From Leptolyngbyaceae cyanobacterium CSSed165cm_216 (GTDB lineage Bacteria > Cyanobacteriota > Cyanobacteriia > Phormidesmidales > Phormidesmidaceae): a stretch of 11,047 bases of DNA. A program made the position numbers and the translations under genes. Each line of letters begins with the position of its first letter. Position 1 is the first letter of the stretch. The notes under the pieces were generated by a model, which saw nothing but the letters and a program-made list of their open reading frames with translations, was not told where the DNA came from and made no database searches. This document shows, piece after piece, positions 7,637 through 11,047 of this stretch. The stretch is taken from positions 1 to 11,047 of the forward strand of contig SLIY01000469.1 of assembly GCA_007135385.1 (NCBI GenBank), written 5' to 3'.

Positions 7637-8369
7637 AATTCTTAGGGGATTGTGCCAGCACCCGATCTAGCACCCGCTGATAGGCCTGCTCTACCTGGCC
7701 TAGGTCTTGGCGAAATCGATCCTTATCCATCACCCGTTGGGTTTCATCGATGGCCGTTTGATCCCATAGACGGCAGGTGTCTGGGCTAATTTCATCGGCC
7801 AATATCACCTGCTGGCTAGGATCTAACCCAAATTCCAACTTGAAATCCACTAGGGTAATGCCGCAGCCCATAAAAAAGTCCGTTAAGAGTTGATTGACTT
7901 TGAGAGCTTGACGGCGCAGGGTAGCGATCTGTTCCTCGCTGGCCAGGGCCATAGCCTGTATTCGGTCCAGGGTCAAAAGTGGATCCCCAAGATCGTCATT
8001 CTTGTAGTAGAACTCCACCAGGGGGGGATCAAGCCGCTGACCTAAGGGCAGGTTAGTCTGGCGACACAGGCTACCCGCCGCCAGGTTCCGTACCACCACC
8101 TCCAGGGGGATAATGGTCAGGGCTTTGACTCGCATTTCGCGATCGCTGATAGTGTCAATCCAGTGGGTGGGGATGGCCGCCGCCGCTAAATGCTGAAACA
8201 ATTCGGTCGAAATGGCGCAGTTGATCTTGCCCTTATCGACAATCTGCCCCCGCTTTTGGGCGTTAAAGGCGGTTGCGTCATCCTTAAAGTAGGTCAGCAA
8301 AACCCGAGGATCATCGGTAGCATAGATGATTTTGGCTTTGCCTTCGTACAGCTTTTCCCCAGAAGACAT
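7635..8369 (-). CDS. purC: Phosphoribosylaminoimidazole-succinocarboxamide synthase PurC
   Basis: SAICAR synthetase of de novo purine synthesis: an ATP-dependent cytoplasmic enzyme joining CAIR and aspartate. It has 244 residues, close to E. coli PurC. Motifs seen are KLYEGKAK (6-13) in the ATP-binding lobe, VVVRNLAAGS (91-100), DFKLEFG (175-181) and ADEISPDTCRLWD (191-203), followed by MDKDRFR. The ATG at 8369 gives the expected N-terminus just before YEGKAK, although no good Shine-Dalgarno is seen before it. It lies 94 nt after the cyclase and 130 nt before bamA. From memory, purC directly precedes omp85 in Synechocystis 6803 too, so the linkage is probably old. No purine riboswitch is apparent in the short upstream gap. 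Confidence 0.97.
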   Translation of the reverse strand: MSSGEKLYEGKAKIIYATDDPRVLLTYFKDDATAFNAQKRGQIVDKGKINCAISTELFQHLAAAAIPTHWIDTISDREMRVKALTIIPLEVVVRNLAAGSLCRQTNLPLGQRLDPPLVEFYYKNDDLGDPLLTLDRIQAMALASEEQIATLRRQALKVNQLLTDFFMGCGITLVDFKLEFGLDPSQQVILADEISPDTCRLWDQTAIDETQRVMDKDRFRQDLGQVEQAYQRVLDRVLAQSPKN

Positions 8370-8436
8370 GGTCGAGAGCCGATAAAGAGCTTCAACATAG
8401 TAGCGTGGGTCTTGCCCGCTTGAGGGCCAGGACTAC

Positions 8437-8480
8437 TTTGTCGTCACCTAATTTTGCCGTCACCTATTTTGTCGTCATAA
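8437..8480. repeat. Three imperfect 15-nt tandem copies across the cyclase stop codon
   Basis: Copies on the plus strand are TTTGTCGTCACCTA (8437-8450), TTTTGCCGTCACCTA (8452-8466) and TTTTGTCGTCATAA (8467-8480). Read on the minus strand, the first copy forms the end of the cyclase gene (encoding the final MTTK). The TAG stop (8464-8466) lies in the second copy, and the third is in the gap before purC. This looks like local duplication by slippage. Whether it has a role is unknown. Confidence 0.7.
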
Positions 8481-11004
8481 TGTGTACCCCATCCCAGTCG
8501 GCTGGAGGGGGCTGCTGCAAGTACTCTTGGGCTCGCTGAATATGTACGGCAACGGCTTTATCCTCAGGGCGCATCTGCTTAGCCCGCTGAAATAGGTCCA
8601 GCGCTTCCTCGAATCGCATGGCGGTATAGGCATTGCGGGCATTGGCATAAAGATTCAAAAATGCCTGGGTTTCCGTATCCAGGGGCTGATCGCGCCGATC
8701 GATCAGTTCATAGAGGTTGACGGGCTGACGTTTACCCTTGACCTGGGTGCGGTCCAACTCGCGCACCCAAATTCTATCGCGGCACAGGGAGTAAGTATAT
8801 TCGCTGATCACAATGTCACAGCCATATTCCTTCGTCACCCCCTCCAGCCGAGCACTGAGGTTCACCCCATCACCAATCACGGTGTATTCCATTTTGCGTT
8901 GGGAGCCAATATTGCCCGATACCACTTCACCGGAACTGATGCCAATGCCGATGCGGATTTCCGGCTGGTTAAGCTCAACCCGTTCGGCGTTGTACTGGAC
9001 CAGTCGCCGCCGCATATCCAGGGCACTCTGGACTGCGGCCCAAGCATGGTTGCTGAGGGGTAGGGGGGCACCAAACACGGCCATCAGGGCATCCCCAATG
9101 AACTTATCCAGGGTGCCTTCAAAGTTAAACACTGCCTCCACCATGGTCTCAAAGTAGGTGTTGAGCATTTCCACCACTTTGTCGGCTTCCAAGTTTTCGG
9201 TCAGGGTGGTGTAGCCGCGAATGTCAGAAAACAGTACGGTCACGTCTTTGCGTTCCCCTTTCATCAGCAGGTCATCCCCTAGGGCCATCACCTGTTCGGC
9301 TACCCCAGGGGTCATGTAGCGGTAGAGGGTGCTCTTCATCCGTTTTTCCTGGCTGATGTCTTCTAGCACCAGTAGTCCCCCCAGGACACGGCCCTCTGGG
9401 TCGGTTAGGGGATTCACCGTTAAATTGAGGCTCCGCTCTAGGCGCTGAACCTGATCGGCAGAGAGGACCTCCCCATCTGGATAGCCCCAAAGTCGATAGG
9501 ACCCCGACTGCGACGGACCCGCCAGGGCCAGTTGGTCCCCCATCCCTACCGGGCTGAGCGCCGCTGGCACAATACCCAGCCGCAGGGTCTGCTCAGGCAC
9601 ATAGTGTTTCGCCCCATGGGTAAGACTATCTTCCAGGCGAAAGCGCAAGGTTTCGATTGGGATCACCTGCCAGACGGGGCGGTGGAGTAGAGCCTGCTGC
9701 CAGCGATCGCGCTCTCCCCGGTTTTGTTCCCCCTCCATGGGACATCCCAGCAACTCTAGGGCGGCCTCATTGATGGTGACAATTCGGCCCTCCATGTCGG
9801 TCGACACCACAGCATCAGACAGACTTTGCAAGATGTCTTTTTGGTATTGTTTTTCCACTAAGACACTTTCAAACAGCTTGGCATTTTCCAGGGCCACCCC
9901 CGCTTGAATGTTAAACGCCCGCATAAAGGCTTCGTCGGAGCCGGTGAAAGTGCCTTGGGCCTTGTTGATCAACTGGGTCACAGCGATTAGTTTGCCCCCA
10001 GAGTCAAACACCGGCATACAGAGAATGGTGCGGGTGCGGTAGCCGGTGCGCTTATCGGCATCGGGGCTGAAGCGGGGATCTTCGTAAGCGTCAGGAATGT
10101 TAAGGCATTCGCCAGTGGTAGCGACATGACCGACAATCCCTGTCGTACTGGGAATCCGTAGTTCCACCAAGGAACGACCGTCCGCCGACTTAACCTTGGA
10201 CCACAGATCGCCACTGTCTTCGTCAATCAGCCAGAGGGTGCTGCGGTCCGCCTGCATCAGCTGTCGAGCCTCTTCCATCACCGACTGTAGGGTTTTTTCC
10301 AGGTCCAAACTCTGCTCTAACGATGAGATCGCCTTCAGCAGGGCGGCTACCCCCTTCTGGTTGCGAGCCGCCACATAAAAGGAATTACAGCTTTCCAGGA
10401 TCACCCCCAGGGAGGTGGCAAACTCTTTGAAGTGCTGCTCGTCTTTGGCATCGAAGGGTATGTGGTTGAGCTTGTTGAGCAGCTGCACCACCGCCACAAT
10501 GTTGTTGGTTTTTTGACTGAGTACCGGCATGCAGAGAATGTTGCGAGTGCGGTAGCCAGTTTTTTGGTCGTAGGTGCAATCAAAGCGCTCATCAGCGTAG
10601 GCGTCAGGGATGTTCAAGGGCAGCACATTAGTGGCCACATAGCCAGAAATGCCCTTGTTCATGGGGACTCGAATTTCCAGAGAGCGCTCCCCATCCCCCT
10701 GGGCCACCTTGGACCACAATTCTTGCTTATCGTGGTCCACCATGAAAATAGTGGTGCGCTCCGCTTGAAGAATTTGGCCAATTTTGAGGGTAAATGCCTC
10801 CAGAATTTGCTCCAGCATGATCTCCAATGATTCATTGTTAATCATGTCGATAGCCCGCAAAAAATGCTCAAATTCTGCGGTAATTTGGTCTAACAGCTCA
10901 ATGAACTGGGGGGTCGGTAGATCTCTCACCCGGTGAGTTAACGAACTACTCTGATGCACCAGGGACAGGGCGGTAATTATGCTGGGGTCGGTCTGGGGCG
11001 CCAT
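8464..11004 (-). CDS. GAF-GAF-PAS class III adenylate cyclase (CyaB1/CyaB2-like)
   Basis: Makes cAMP from ATP and probably senses cAMP through its GAF domains. It has 846 residues and no signal peptide or membrane segment, so it should be cytosolic. Domain order: helical N-terminus (1-55), GAF-A (about 60-205), GAF-B (about 230-382), PAS (about 388-552), a linker ending in RYMTPGVAEQVM, the catalytic domain (about 585-770) and a short TPR-like C-terminus (780-832). Both GAFs keep the spaced N-K/F/D-E residues of cyclic-nucleotide-binding GAF domains. The catalytic set is complete: metal Asp 594 and Asp 638, adenine-selecting Lys 634 and Thr 708, transition-state Asn 715 and Arg 719. Thr in place of Asp marks the class IIIb group, which includes bicarbonate-stimulated Anabaena CyaB1. 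An in-frame TGA precedes the ATG, fixing the start; GGGA lies five bases upstream. CyaB1 versus CyaB2 cannot be told apart here. Confidence 0.94.
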   Translation of the reverse strand: MAPQTDPSIITALSLVHQSSSLTHRVRDLPTPQFIELLDQITAEFEHFLRAIDMINNESLEIMLEQILEAFTLKIGQILQAERTTIFMVDHDKQELWSKVAQGDGERSLEIRVPMNKGISGYVATNVLPLNIPDAYADERFDCTYDQKTGYRTRNILCMPVLSQKTNNIVAVVQLLNKLNHIPFDAKDEQHFKEFATSLGVILESCNSFYVAARNQKGVAALLKAISSLEQSLDLEKTLQSVMEEARQLMQADRSTLWLIDEDSGDLWSKVKSADGRSLVELRIPSTTGIVGHVATTGECLNIPDAYEDPRFSPDADKRTGYRTRTILCMPVFDSGGKLIAVTQLINKAQGTFTGSDEAFMRAFNIQAGVALENAKLFESVLVEKQYQKDILQSLSDAVVSTDMEGRIVTINEAALELLGCPMEGEQNRGERDRWQQALLHRPVWQVIPIETLRFRLEDSLTHGAKHYVPEQTLRLGIVPAALSPVGMGDQLALAGPSQSGSYRLWGYPDGEVLSADQVQRLERSLNLTVNPLTDPEGRVLGGLLVLEDISQEKRMKSTLYRYMTPGVAEQVMALGDDLLMKGERKDVTVLFSDIRGYTTLTENLEADKVVEMLNTYFETMVEAVFNFEGTLDKFIGDALMAVFGAPLPLSNHAWAAVQSALDMRRRLVQYNAERVELNQPEIRIGIGISSGEVVSGNIGSQRKMEYTVIGDGVNLSARLEGVTKEYGCDIVISEYTYSLCRDRIWVRELDRTQVKGKRQPVNLYELIDRRDQPLDTETQAFLNLYANARNAYTAMRFEEALDLFQRAKQMRPEDKAVAVHIQRAQEYLQQPPPADWDGVHIMTTK
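10010..10560. repeat. 38-nt direct repeat from the duplicated GAF domains
   Basis: Positions 10010-10047 and 10523-10560 match at 34 of 38 bases. Both encode the GYRTR-x-ILCMPV core of the two GAF domains, and the surrounding protein sequence (LNIPDAY, GYRTR, INK/LNK) is also shared. This reflects internal domain duplication within the cyclase and is not a mobile repeat. Confidence 0.8.
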
Positions 11005-11047
11005 AAAAATCCCATATCAAGCGTGGCCAAAACGAGTCGGGGCGATC

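Larger units (their letters stand above)
108..9710. repeat. HIP1 octamers GCGATCGC, 13 dispersed copies
   Basis: Exact copies start at 108, 398, 770, 1631, 2698, 3711, 4080, 4480, 4894, 5855, 7275, 8139 and 9703, about one per 850 bases. All lie inside coding sequence. For a random 11-kb sequence less than one copy is expected. HIP1 is a known over-represented palindrome of many cyanobacterial genomes, so this supports the host assignment and shows that no segment lacks the host signature for more than about 1.6 kb. Confidence 0.95.

Noticed and set aside
8370..8463. Promoter or purine riboswitch before purC
   Set aside because: TACTAT resembles a -10 but has no -35 at the right distance, and the 94-nt gap has no recognisable aptamer helices. 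Only the tandem repeat can be supported.
8464..11004. The cyclase as a guanylate cyclase or a GGDEF protein
   Set aside because: The FSDIRGYT and KFIGDA motifs are class III cyclase, not GGDEF, and Lys 634 with Thr 708 fits ATP rather than the Glu/Cys pair of guanylate cyclases.
1495..11004. The seven-gene minus-strand run as one new functional system
   Set aside because: Five genes form a known envelope cluster. purC and the cyclase share the strand but have wider gaps and no biochemical tie, so co-orientation alone does not support a new system.

Overview
This window comes from a cyanobacterial chromosome. The evidence is 13 copies of the octamer GCGATCGC (the HIP1 sequence, a cyanobacterial genomic signature) in 11 kb, the gene order omp85-lpxC-fabZ-lpxA-lpxB, purC directly upstream of omp85, and a GAF-GAF-PAS adenylate cyclase of the type described as CyaB1/CyaB2 in Anabaena. 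GC content looks moderately high. A filamentous Leptolyngbya-like lineage is possible, but genus cannot be fixed from this window.

Layout: positions 2-1450 (+) hold the 3' half of a P2-type cation ATPase gene whose 5' end lies outside the window. It converges on a run of seven minus-strand genes with a 44-nt gap. Read in their own direction (right to left), these are the adenylate cyclase (11004-8464), purC (8369-7635), bamA/omp85 (7504-5096), lpxC (5096-4182), fabZ (4130-3567), lpxA (about 3522-2689) and lpxB (2673-1495). The window is densely coding. The longest gaps are 130 nt (purC-bamA) and 94 nt (cyclase-purC), and no tRNA, rRNA, CRISPR, insertion sequence or phage gene was seen.

Functional unit: bamA to lpxB is an outer-membrane biogenesis operon. 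BamA/Omp85 inserts beta-barrel proteins. LpxA, LpxC and LpxB carry out steps 1, 2 and 5 of lipid A synthesis, and FabZ makes acyl chains for the fatty-acid pool that also supplies LpxA. The bamA stop and lpxC start share one base (TAATG), which ties barrel assembly to the committed lipid A step. lpxD is not present here. purC and the cyclase are on the same strand but have no evident biochemical link to the envelope genes.

The most useful points for re-examination are a probable TTG start for lpxA marked by a consensus Shine-Dalgarno, an unusual ion-site sequence in the P-type ATPase (N-x-x-N-S where Ca2+ pumps have N-x-x-T-D), a three-copy 15-nt repeat straddling the cyclase stop codon, and an extra stretch in the cyclase PAS domain. 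I did not find a clearly new multi-gene system; this is mostly a conserved housekeeping region.
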